A model generated the notes under the pieces. It was not told where the DNA came from. It saw only the letters and a list, made by a program, of their open reading frames with translations, and ran no database searches. Below, in pieces: positions 1 to 8,249 of a stretch of DNA of 64,000 nucleotides. Origin of the DNA: UMGS1901 sp934122115 (GTDB taxonomy: Bacteria > Bacillota > Clostridia > TANB77 > CAG-508); the NCBI GenBank assembly GCA_934122115.1, contig CAKOVU010000004.1, positions 18,771 to 82,770 of the forward strand, in the 5' to 3' direction. Made by a program: the position numbers and the translations under genes. The stretch's first letter is position 1, and each line of letters begins with the position of its first letter.

Positions 1-1
1 T

Positions 2-49
2 GGTATGGGAAGTACCCGTGCTGTTGTTGTTTGTGGTGCAGGGCTTTAA
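2..49 (+). CDS. 3' end of an unidentified gene (partial)
   Basis: An open frame enters from the left edge and ends at a TAA at 47-49; the last residues read MGSTRAVVVCGAGL. It is followed at once by a good terminator, which supports it as the end of a real gene rather than chance. Fifteen residues are too few to name the product, and they do not resemble the AddB C-terminus, the usual partner of the next gene. Confidence 0.35.
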   Translation, partial: GMGSTRAVVVCGAGL

Positions 50-69
50 GATTAAAGAATGTTTATTTT

Positions 70-113
70 AGTGGATGGGTTTAATAAAATCTATCCACTC
101 TTTTCATTTTTCT
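70..113 (+). terminator. Rho-independent terminator upstream of addA
   Basis: The arms 70-82 and 87-99 pair over 13 bases, with two G-U wobbles and an AATA loop, and are followed by a T-rich run. It closes the upstream transcription unit, so addA starts its own. Confidence 0.8.
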
Positions 114-142
114 TAGACATTTTTATATTAATTTGCTATAAT
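114..142 (+). promoter_or_regulatory. Sigma-A-type promoter of addA
   Basis: TAGACA (114-119), 17-base spacer, TATAAT (137-142) with an extended -10 TGC. It lies about 35 bases upstream of the addA start and directly after a terminator. Confidence 0.7.
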
Positions 143-176
143 ATAAAAAGTTAAGAAAAGAAATTAGGAGGCTAAA

Positions 177-3100
177 ATGGCTGAAGTTAAATGGACTAAA
201 GAACAGCAAGAAGCGATAGATAAAAAAGGCTCAAATATACTAGTTGCTGCGGCTGCAGGAAGTGGAAAGACTGCAGTTTTGGTTGAACGTATTATTAAGA
301 AGATTGTAAATGATAAAGTTGATATAGATAAAATATTGGTAGTTACTTTTACGAGTGCTGCGGCTAGTGAAATGAGGGAAAGAATACTAGATGCTATTTA
401 TAAAAAGCTGGAAGAATATCCGGAAGATGAAAACTTGCAAAAGCAAATTAATTTGCTAAATAAAGCAAGTATATGCACAATAGATTCTTTTTGTTTAGAC
501 GTAATTAGAAATAACTTCTTTGAAATAGATATATCTGCAAATGCTAGAGTGGCTGATAGTACAGAAGTTATCTTACTAAAGCAAGAAGTGTTAGATGAAA
601 TTTTTGAAGAGAAATATATAGAGAATAATGCAGATTTTTTAGAGCTAATAGAAACATACACAAAATATAATAGAGACGAAGACTTACAAGACCTAATATT
701 AAAAATCTACAATTATATACAGTCAGATCCATTTCCAGAAGAATGGTTAGCCCAAAAAGTAGAAATGTTTAATATAAACAATGTAAATTTTTCTGATACT
801 CCATGGGGAAAAATAATTGTAGAATCTTGCAGAGAAAATTTAGAAGATTGCATTTTAAAATTAGAGAATTTGGTGCCACAGATGCACAGATTTCCGGAAT
901 TGGAAAAGTATGAAAATGCTATAAAAGATGATATAAACAACTATACTTCAATTAAAAATAACCTAACAAACTGGGATACAGCTCAGCAAATGATAGAAAA
1001 TTTTAGAAATATGGATTGGCCAAGAGGAAAAAAAGTGGAAAATCCATTAAAAGATGATGCTAAAAAAATAAGAGATAGTGTTAAAGACCAGTATTCAAGC
1101 ATAAAAGAGTTAATTCCATATAATTCGGAAAATGCATGTGAAGATATAAAATACATGTATGGAATATTAAAGAAACTACAGGATATAATTATAGAATTTT
1201 CGGAGAAATTTTACCAAAAAAAGAGAGAAAAAAATATAATAGATTTTAACGATATGGAGCATTTAGCACTAAAGATTTTGGTTGAAAAAGATGAAGATGG
1301 TAACATAAAAAGCACGGAAGTAGCAAAAAGATATGCAGAAAAATTTGAAGAAATTGCAATAGACGAATACCAGGATAGCAATTTGGTTCAAGAATGTATA
1401 TTAACAAGTGTTTCAAGAAACAATAATATTTTTATGGTTGGAGATGTAAAGCAAAGTATTTATAAATTTAGACAAGCTAGACCGGAGCTGTTTTTAGGCA
1501 AATATAATACATATAAAAATGAGCCAGTAGCTGGAGAAAATAGGAAAATACAGTTATTTAAGAACTTTAGAAGTAGAAAGAATGTATTGGATATAACCAA
1601 TATTGTGTTTGAAAACATAATGAGTGCTAAACTAGGAGACATAGACTATAATGAAAATGAATATTTAAATTTAGGAGCTTCATATGAAGAAATAGAAAAG
1701 CAAGATTTTACGACACAATTAAATATAATAGATTTAAAAGAAGAAGAGAATATATGGAAATCTGATGAAGAAGGGCAAGAAGAGCAGTCTACAGAAAAAG
1801 TAGAAAATGTTGTACTTGAAGCTAGATTTGTAGCAAAAAAAATTAAAGAATTATTAGATTCAAAATATCAAGTTATAGATAAAAAAAGAGGAAAAAGAAA
1901 TATCGAATGTAGAGATATTGCTGTACTTTTAAGAAGTGCAAACACAGTTGCACCAATATATGAAAAAGAAATATCAGAATTAGGAATAAATGTGTACTCA
2001 GATAGCTCAGATGGATACTTGCAGTCAGTTGAAATTGATACAATTATGAGTGTATTAAAAATAATAGATAATCCTATGCAAGATATTCCATTAGTAACAG
2101 TTCTAAGGTCTGCAATAGGCAATTTTAGTGATAATGAATTGGTTGAAATTAGCTTAGAAGGAAACAAAGAGAGCTTTTATGAAAAAATGCTAAGAGCAAA
2201 GGCAAATAGTTCAAATACAGAATTAGTAAATAAAATTAATAAACTATTGCAAAACTTAGAAAAGTGGTATCAAGAAGAAAAATATAAGCCATTGGATGAG
2301 CTTATTTGGCAAATATACATAGATACCGGTTATATGAATTATGTTAGCTTAATGCCTAATGGAGAGCTAAGAGCTTCAAACTTGAAAATGCTTTTTGAAA
2401 AAGCCAAACAGTATGAAACGGCTAGCTTCAAGGGATTGTATAACTTTGTAAACTTTATGGAAAAAGTAAAAAACAGTAACAACGATTTAGGAGCAGCCAA
2501 GATAATTGGAGAAAGTGAAAACGTAGTAAGAATTATGAGTATCCATAAAAGTAAAGGTTTGGAATTCCCTGTGGTTATATTGGCTGGAACAGGTAAGAAA
2601 TTTAATTTTCAAGATTTAAACCAAAAACTATTATTACATCAAGATTTGGGAATAGGACCACAATACATAGATGCTGATAGACACATAGAATTTAAAACAT
2701 TAGCTAAAAAAGCGATTGCAATAAAGTCTAGAAAAGAAATTACATCAGAAGAAATGAGGGTTTTGTATGTTGCATTAACAAGGGCAAAAGAAAAATTAAT
2801 AATAACAGGGATGCAAAAAAATGTAAATAAAGCACTTACTGAAAAACAAGAAATGATTGATTTGTATGGAGATATAAGCCCTATGCTAGTTGGAAAATAT
2901 TCAACATATTTGGACTGGCTAGAGTTAATATACCAAAAAGAATCGGCAGAAAAATTATCTGGAATTATGGATTTGCAAGTAATAGAAAAGCAAAGTTTAT
3001 TGAAAAGTGCAGAAATAGATGAGGAAGATGAAGATATAAAAGAAGCAATAGAAGCTGAGGCAACTAAGCTAGCAAATAAGCAAGAAGAAGAGAAAATTAA

Positions 3101-3779
3101 ACATATTTTAGATTGGAAATATGAACACAACGAATTAGAGAATATACCAACTAAAACAAGTGTTACTAAAATTAAAGAATTAACAACAGATTCAGAAAAT
3201 GAGAAAGTATTTGATAAAAACAAAATGGCTCCTCAATTCTTAAGTAAAGATGAAAATGGAAAGTTATCGGCAGCTCAAAGGGGAACATTAATGCATTTAA
3301 TAGTGCAAAAAATGGACGAAAAGAAAGAGTACGATTATCAAAAAATAGAAGAATTAATACACTTATTAAAGGAAAAAGGAATAATAACAGAACTAGAAGC
3401 AAAAAATATAAATACTGGGAAATTAGTAGATTATACAAAATCGGATTTGTGGAAGGAATTAAAAGAGGCAGTAGAAATACACAAAGAACAGCCGTTTTAT
3501 ATTGATATACCAGTAAAAGAAATATATGATAATAGCGTGAAAACAGATGAAACAGTGCTAGTTCAAGGAATTATAGACTTGTATTATATAAATGCAGATG
3601 GAAAGCTAATTTTGGTAGATTATAAAACAGATTATGTTGAAAAAGGTAAAGAAAATGAGCTTAAAGAAAAATATGCAAAGCAGCTAGAATTATATAAAAG
3701 AGCTTTGGAAAGTGCGTTGAATACAAAAGTTTCAGAAACAAAAATTTATAGTTTGTATTTAAATAAGTTTATAGATTGA
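177..3779 (+). CDS. addA: ATP-dependent helicase/nuclease subunit A (AddA)
   Basis: Helicase-nuclease subunit of the AddAB complex, which resects double-strand DNA breaks for RecA-dependent repair. The 1200-residue length is normal for AddA. A UvrD-type Walker A lies at about residues 24-32 (AAAAGSGKT) and the motif II DEYQD follows at about 400. The C-terminal RecB-type nuclease core is present, with Asp1134 in GIIDL and Asp1148/Lys1150 in DYKTD. A TAGGAGG ribosome binding site precedes the ATG. Its usual partner addB is not directly upstream: a terminator and promoter separate addA from the preceding gene. rqcP follows after nine bases and is probably cotranscribed. Confidence 0.96.
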   Translation: MAEVKWTKEQQEAIDKKGSNILVAAAAGSGKTAVLVERIIKKIVNDKVDIDKILVVTFTSAAASEMRERILDAIYKKLEEYPEDENLQKQINLLNKASICTIDSFCLDVIRNNFFEIDISANARVADSTEVILLKQEVLDEIFEEKYIENNADFLELIETYTKYNRDEDLQDLILKIYNYIQSDPFPEEWLAQKVEMFNINNVNFSDTPWGKIIVESCRENLEDCILKLENLVPQMHRFPELEKYENAIKDDINNYTSIKNNLTNWDTAQQMIENFRNMDWPRGKKVENPLKDDAKKIRDSVKDQYSSIKELIPYNSENACEDIKYMYGILKKLQDIIIEFSEKFYQKKREKNIIDFNDMEHLALKILVEKDEDGNIKSTEVAKRYAEKFEEIAIDEYQDSNLVQECILTSVSRNNNIFMVGDVKQSIYKFRQARPELFLGKYNTYKNEPVAGENRKIQLFKNFRSRKNVLDITNIVFENIMSAKLGDIDYNENEYLNLGASYEEIEKQDFTTQLNIIDLKEEENIWKSDEEGQEEQSTEKVENVVLEARFVAKKIKELLDSKYQVIDKKRGKRNIECRDIAVLLRSANTVAPIYEKEISELGINVYSDSSDGYLQSVEIDTIMSVLKIIDNPMQDIPLVTVLRSAIGNFSDNELVEISLEGNKESFYEKMLRAKANSSNTELVNKINKLLQNLEKWYQEEKYKPLDELIWQIYIDTGYMNYVSLMPNGELRASNLKMLFEKAKQYETASFKGLYNFVNFMEKVKNSNNDLGAAKIIGESENVVRIMSIHKSKGLEFPVVILAGTGKKFNFQDLNQKLLLHQDLGIGPQYIDADRHIEFKTLAKKAIAIKSRKEITSEEMRVLYVALTRAKEKLIITGMQKNVNKALTEKQEMIDLYGDISPMLVGKYSTYLDWLELIYQKESAEKLSGIMDLQVIEKQSLLKSAEIDEEDEDIKEAIEAEATKLANKQEEEKIKHILDWKYEHNELENIPTKTSVTKIKELTTDSENEKVFDKNKMAPQFLSKDENGKLSAAQRGTLMHLIVQKMDEKKEYDYQKIEELIHLLKEKGIITELEAKNINTGKLVDYTKSDLWKELKEAVEIHKEQPFYIDIPVKEIYDNSVKTDETVLVQGIIDLYYINADGKLILVDYKTDYVEKGKENELKEKYAKQLELYKRALESALNTKVSETKIYSLYLNKFID

Positions 3780-3788
3780 GGAGAAAAT

Positions 3789-4028
3789 ATGAGATTAGAT
3801 AAATTTTTAAAAATTTCAAGAATTATAAAAAGAAGAACTGTTGCAGCAGAAGCAGCAGATAATGGAAGAATTACTATCAATGGCAAAGTGGCAAAACCAA
3901 GCCACGAAGTAAAAACCGATGACATATTAGAAATAAAATTTGGAGATAAAACATCAAAATTTAAGATTGTTTCAATTCCAGAAGTGCAAGGAAAGAACAT
4001 GGGAAAACTAGTAGAAGAGATAGAGTAA
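3789..4028 (+). CDS. rqcP: S4-domain RNA-binding protein RqcP (YabO type)
   Basis: A 79-residue protein made almost entirely of one S4 RNA-binding domain, starting MRLDKFLK with the conserved KRRTVA and GRITINGKVAKPS segments. In Bacillota this family (RqcP/YabO) joins RqcH on stalled large ribosomal subunits and helps add C-terminal alanine tails. It lies nine bases after addA with a GAGGAG site, so the two are probably one transcript. In Bacillus it sits among sporulation and division genes; here it follows a repair gene. The alternative assignment, heat-shock protein Hsp15, is a relative of the same fold. Confidence 0.88.
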   Translation: MRLDKFLKISRIIKRRTVAAEAADNGRITINGKVAKPSHEVKTDDILEIKFGDKTSKFKIVSIPEVQGKNMGKLVEEIE

Positions 4029-4041
4029 TTTTATTTAATTC

Positions 4042-4920
4042 ATGGCATATACTTTTAATATGATTAAGATAAAAGTATATAAAATAAATTTAAAATTAAT
4101 AATAATTAGTATGCTTATTATTTTGATTATAATAAGCATATTTATGTATAATGTATCTAAAGCTCAAACTGGAGAAACAGTAGAGCTACCAATAATTATG
4201 TACCATAGCGTATTAAAATCAAGGAGTGGAGATTATATTGTTCATCCAAGTGAATTAGAAAACGACCTAAAATATATAAAAGAAAATGGCTATGAAACAG
4301 TTGTAATGGCAGATTTAATAAATTTTGTTTATGAAGGAGCTGAATTGCCCAAAAAGCCTATAATGATAACATTTGATGATGGTTGTTATAATAATTTAGG
4401 GTATGCAGTGCCATTGCTAGAAAAATATAATATGAAAGCTGTAATTTCAATTGTTGGAAGTTATACAGATACGTATACTAAATCTGATGAGGCAAATTTA
4501 AATTATAGTTATTTAAGGTGGAAGGATATAAAAGAACTTATTTCAAGTGGAACGATAGAGTTTCAGAACCATACGTATGATTTACATAGTAATAAAAATG
4601 GAAGAATGGGATGCAAGAAAAAGTCATGGGAGTCTTATGAGGAATATGAATCACTACTAAGTAATGATTTATTAAAACTTCAAAATGAATTTAAGCAAGA
4701 GACTGGCTATGAGCCAAATACATTTACATATCCTTTTGGGGCTATAAGCAATGGAACAACAAATATAATAAAAAAACTAGGATTTAAAGCAAGTTTGTCG
4801 TGCACTTCAGGAGTAAATTATATTACCAGAAATCCGGAGAGTTTGTATTTATTAAAACGAAATAATAGAATAAGCGGAATATCCACAGAAAAATTTTTTA
4901 ATAAAATGTTAAGAAAGTAG
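4042..4920 (+). CDS. Membrane-anchored polysaccharide deacetylase
   Basis: NodB-type carbohydrate esterase (CE4 family) predicted to remove N-acetyl groups from cell-envelope glycan outside the membrane. One N-terminal TM segment (about residues 18-37) acts as anchor. The NodB motifs are visible: PIIMYHSV, TFDDG (catalytic and metal Asp pair), the metal-binding NHTYDLH and YPFGA. The 292-residue length suits a single-domain enzyme. No clear ribosome binding site precedes ATG 4042 or the in-frame ATG 4060, so translation may be coupled to rqcP, which ends 13 bases upstream. The exact glycan (peptidoglycan or another polymer) cannot be read from the sequence. Confidence 0.85.
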   Translation: MAYTFNMIKIKVYKINLKLIIISMLIILIIISIFMYNVSKAQTGETVELPIIMYHSVLKSRSGDYIVHPSELENDLKYIKENGYETVVMADLINFVYEGAELPKKPIMITFDDGCYNNLGYAVPLLEKYNMKAVISIVGSYTDTYTKSDEANLNYSYLRWKDIKELISSGTIEFQNHTYDLHSNKNGRMGCKKKSWESYEEYESLLSNDLLKLQNEFKQETGYEPNTFTYPFGAISNGTTNIIKKLGFKASLSCTSGVNYITRNPESLYLLKRNNRISGISTEKFFNKMLRK

Positions 4921-4947
4921 GTTGCAAAATTTGTCGACTTATTTTTC

Positions 4948-4977
4948 TTGACATTTTACTGTACAGTATGGTATTTA
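4948..4977 (+). promoter_or_regulatory. Candidate promoter with a 12-base palindrome before the comM-like gene
   Basis: A perfect TTGACA (4948-4953) is followed at 18 bases by a weak TATTTA. A perfect 12-base palindrome, TACTGTACAGTA (4957-4968), fills the spacer, the position expected for a repressor site. The -10 match is poor, so this is a candidate only. Confidence 0.4.
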
Positions 4978-5052
4978 TATTGTAGTTAATTCAAACAAAT
5001 TAATTCAAAGTTTAATTATTGTCTAAAAAATTTCAAAACAAGAAGGAAAATA

Positions 5053-6582
5053 ATGTTATCAAAAATAAATAGTATAGTTTTGTACGGATTGGAAGGCTAT
5101 TTAGTAGAAGTTCAATCGGATGTAGCTGCAGGTATGCCATACTGGGAAGTTGTTGGGCTTCCTGACCTTAGAGTAAAAGAGGCAAAAGAAAGGGTAAGGG
5201 CAGCAATAAAAAATTCTGGTTTACTATTTCCAAGTAGAAGAATAATATTAAATTTAGCTCCAGCAGATTTAAGAAAGGAAGGCACATATTTTGATTTGCC
5301 GATAGCAATAAGTTTGTTAGTAAATTTTGGCTATGTAAAAAAGGTGGCAAAAGACTTAGCTTTTATTGGAGAGCTTTCTTTAGACGGAAAAGTAAACAGT
5401 GTGAATGGAATTTTAGCAATTTGCATTGAAGCAAAAAAACTAGGAATAAAAAAGATAATAGTTCCTAAAGAAAATGCTAAAGAAGGTGCAATAGTAAGTG
5501 GAATAGATGTAATAGGTGTTGAGAATTTAAGCCAAACAATAAATTTTTTAAATGATAATGTTGTAATAGAACCAGAAACTGTAGATTTACAACAAATGTT
5601 TTATGATGACTTTATAAGTGATGTTGACTTTGCTGATATTAAAGGGCAAAGTAGTGTAAAACGAGCATTAGAAATTGCAGCTGCAGGAGGGCACAATTGC
5701 CTAATGATAGGGCCTCCGGGTTCTGGAAAAACAATGCTTGCTAAAGGCTTTGCTTCTATACTACCAGAATTGAGTTTTGATGAAGCATTGGAAGTAACAA
5801 AAATACATAGTATTATAGGAAAATTGCCGAAAGATAAGCCATTAATGATGAAAAGACCTTTTAGATTTCCACATCATACTATATCGATTCCAGCTTTAAT
5901 TGGAGGAGGTAAAATACCTAAACCGGGTGAAATTAGTCTGGCAAATCATGGAGTATTGTTTTTAGATGAGTTGCCTGAATTTAATAAATCTACATTAGAA
6001 ACACTTAGAGGACCATTAGAAGATAGAGAAGTATCTATAAGCAGGCTAAATTCTGTAATTACCTATCCATGTAATTTTATGCTAATAGCTGCAATGAATC
6101 CATGCCCATGCGGAAACTATGGTTCAGGAGAAACTTGTACGTGTACACGTGGAGCCATTGAAAAGTATATATCTAAAATAAGTGGACCTTTATTAGATAG
6201 AATTGATATACAAATTGAAGTAAACAAAGTAAAGTATCAAGAAATTAAGAAAGATACTAAAAGAGAAAAATCAGAGGTAATAAGAGAAAGAGTTAATAAG
6301 GCAAGAAAAATACAGTTAGAGAGATATAGTGAGAGTAATATTTATTCAAATTCAGAAATGACACCTAGTTTGATAGAAAAATATTGTAAATTAGATGAAA
6401 GGTCAGAGAATTTATTAAAGGGAGCCTTTGAAAAATTAAAATTAAGTGCAAGAGCATATAATAAGATTTTAAAAGTAGCTAGAACTATAGCCGATTTGAG
6501 AGATAGTAAAAATATAGAATATGAAGACTTAGCAGAGGCTATACAGTATAGAAGTTTAGACAGAAAATATTGGAAAAATTAA
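5053..6582 (+). CDS. YifB/ComM-family Mg-chelatase-like AAA ATPase
   Basis: An AAA+ protein of the YifB/ComM family; ComM is a branch-migration helicase used in natural transformation. The N-terminal 160 residues form the Lon-protease-like fold typical of the family. The AAA module follows with Walker A GPPGSGKT, Walker B VLFLDELPEF and a Cys-rich segment (PCPCGNYGSGETCTC). The 509-residue length is normal. dprA and yraN follow immediately, and this comM-dprA-yraN order is common in bacteria and supports a role in handling incoming or recombining DNA. A GAAGGA site precedes the ATG. Confidence 0.92.
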   Translation: MLSKINSIVLYGLEGYLVEVQSDVAAGMPYWEVVGLPDLRVKEAKERVRAAIKNSGLLFPSRRIILNLAPADLRKEGTYFDLPIAISLLVNFGYVKKVAKDLAFIGELSLDGKVNSVNGILAICIEAKKLGIKKIIVPKENAKEGAIVSGIDVIGVENLSQTINFLNDNVVIEPETVDLQQMFYDDFISDVDFADIKGQSSVKRALEIAAAGGHNCLMIGPPGSGKTMLAKGFASILPELSFDEALEVTKIHSIIGKLPKDKPLMMKRPFRFPHHTISIPALIGGGKIPKPGEISLANHGVLFLDELPEFNKSTLETLRGPLEDREVSISRLNSVITYPCNFMLIAAMNPCPCGNYGSGETCTCTRGAIEKYISKISGPLLDRIDIQIEVNKVKYQEIKKDTKREKSEVIRERVNKARKIQLERYSESNIYSNSEMTPSLIEKYCKLDERSENLLKGAFEKLKLSARAYNKILKVARTIADLRDSKNIEYEDLAEAIQYRSLDRKYWKN

Positions 6583-6595
6583 AGGAGGTATTAGC

Positions 6596-7465
6596 ATAAG
6601 CGAGAAGATATGTTGTTTTGAAGAAAAATATCCAGATAAACTATTGAAAATAAGGGAATATCCACAAGAATTATATTATAGAGGCAATGTAAATTTATTA
6701 AATTCAGAAAAAATAATAGCTATTGTAGGCTCTAGAGAATGCTCTGAATACGGAAGAAAATATGCGAGATTATTTGCTAGAGCATTGGCAAAAGAAGGAG
6801 TAACAATAATAAGTGGATTAGCTATTGGAATAGATACTGCAGCACATTATGGGTCTGTATACGAAAAAGGTAGCACGATAGCAGTATTAGGAGGAGGATT
6901 AAATAGAATATATCCTAAAGAAAATTTATGGCTATATAATGAGATTATTAATAATAATGGCTGTGTAATAACAGAGCATGAGGATAATGATGAAACAGTG
7001 GTAGCAAACTTTCCAAAGAGAAATAGAATAATAAGTGGAATAGCCGATGCGGTTTTAGTTATAGAAGCTAAACATAGAAGTGGAAGTAAAATTACAGCTA
7101 GGTATGCGATTGAACAAGGGAAAAAAGTTTATTGTATTCCACATAATTTAGATGATGTGAATGGAGTTGGAATTAATGAATTAATATTGGATGGAGCAAA
7201 AATGATTACTAGTATAGGTCAAATATTGAAAGATTTATATGGCAAGATAAAAACCAAGGAAGTAATAGAACAGAAATGCATAGTTCCAGGAAAGTATCAA
7301 AAAATATATAATCTAATAAAAGAAAAAGAATTATCGGTAGATGAAGTAAGTAAAAAAATAAATGAGAGCATATCTGCAACAAGTGCCATTTTAACAATAA
7401 TGGAAATAGAGGGATATATAGAAAGAGACGCAGGCAATACATTTAAAATAAAAGGAGCAAAGTAG
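6596..7465 (+). CDS. dprA: DNA-processing protein DprA, probable AUA start
   Basis: Single-strand DNA-binding protein that loads RecA during natural transformation. The Rossmann-like DprA core is clear: VGSRECSEYG, SGLAIGIDTAAH, GGGLNRIYP and the PKRNRIISG segment; a winged-helix-like tail follows. No ATG or GTG exists between the upstream in-frame stop (6557) and the conserved region. The first TTG (6644) would remove the conserved EEKYPDKL segment. A perfect AAAGGAGGT site at 6581-6589 points to ATA at 6596, six bases downstream, giving 289 residues. The gene ends in a one-base overlap with yraN (TAGTG). Confidence 0.9.
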   Translation: MSEKICCFEEKYPDKLLKIREYPQELYYRGNVNLLNSEKIIAIVGSRECSEYGRKYARLFARALAKEGVTIISGLAIGIDTAAHYGSVYEKGSTIAVLGGGLNRIYPKENLWLYNEIINNNGCVITEHEDNDETVVANFPKRNRIISGIADAVLVIEAKHRSGSKITARYAIEQGKKVYCIPHNLDDVNGVGINELILDGAKMITSIGQILKDLYGKIKTKEVIEQKCIVPGKYQKIYNLIKEKELSVDEVSKKINESISATSAILTIMEIEGYIERDAGNTFKIKGAK

Positions 7466-7818
7466 TGAATGAAAAACAACAATTAGGGAAAATAGGCGAA
7501 AACATTGCTAGTGAATATTTAAAGAAAAAAGGATATTTAATACTAGAAAGAAATTTTGCTTGTAGACAAGGTGAAATAGATATAATTGCAAAAGATGAAA
7601 AAGAATTTGTGTTTGTGGAAGTAAAAACAAGGAGAAATTTAAAATTTGGATATCCAGCAGAAGCGGTTACAGATATAAAGCAAAAGCATATGAAAAGGGC
7701 AGCACAGTATTATTTATATAAAAATAAGTTAAATGGTAGATATGTAAGATTTGACGTTATAGAAATTTATTGGTCAAAGCACGGATATAGAATAAATCAA
7801 ATAAAACAGATATTGTAG
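7465..7818 (+). CDS. YraN/UPF0102 family endonuclease-like protein
   Basis: A 117-residue protein of the UPF0102 family, which has a restriction-endonuclease-like fold. The core is visible as GEIDIIAKD followed by FVFVEVKTR, giving the D...ExK metal-binding pattern. The start is GTG at 7465, overlapping the dprA stop by one base, with AAAGGAG at 7451-7457. The cellular role is not settled; placement after comM and dprA suggests DNA processing or recombination. Confidence 0.88.
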   Translation: MNEKQQLGKIGENIASEYLKKKGYLILERNFACRQGEIDIIAKDEKEFVFVEVKTRRNLKFGYPAEAVTDIKQKHMKRAAQYYLYKNKLNGRYVRFDVIEIYWSKHGYRINQIKQIL

Positions 7819-7982
7819 TAATTGTATAAGAATAATTTTAGGTATGCAATCCAGAAAAGCAAATTATTTTTATGGAAAATTTTAAACATAGGCTATTCAT
7901 AAAAAATGAAAATAATACTTGCAATACATAAAACAGATTGTTATAATAATTGCAAAAGGAAAATAACATAACACTTTATTAT

Positions 7983-8197
7983 TTCCTTAAGATATATACT
8001 TAACGAACTATTTTTGTAAAAATTATATCAATAAAATCCTTGTATTTCAATACAAAAATTAAAAAAGCGTTTTTTTATTTTTGACTTAATAAAAACCACT
8101 TTTTAAGAAGTATTAAATCTTTGAAAGTCAGTTGTCTCAAAAGTTAGGGCGATATTTTTTTAGGAAATTTACTTCTTTAAGTATATATCTTAAAGAA
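7983..8197. repeat. Pair of inverted near-palindromic 25-base repeats in the 430-base gap before the prepilin-like gene
   Basis: The gap 7819-8249 has no convincing gene. It holds two related sites, 7983-8007 and 8173-8197, that are reverse complements of each other except at three positions. Each is also nearly palindromic around an AAG-TATATA-CTT core. They bracket about 165 AT-rich bases that include a short TTGTATT/AATACAA hairpin near 8040-8055. The arrangement could be a small MITE-like element or paired operators; no target-site duplication is obvious. Confidence 0.55.
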
Positions 8198-8249
8198 AAT
8201 AGGAATAATAAAATAAATCCTAGAAACAAAGGAGGAAGTAAGAAAAAAT

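Noticed and set aside
2639..3223. Long - strand open frame inside addA
   Set aside because: Low-complexity Ser/Phe/Ile-rich translation typical of the reverse strand of AT-rich coding DNA; no start signals.
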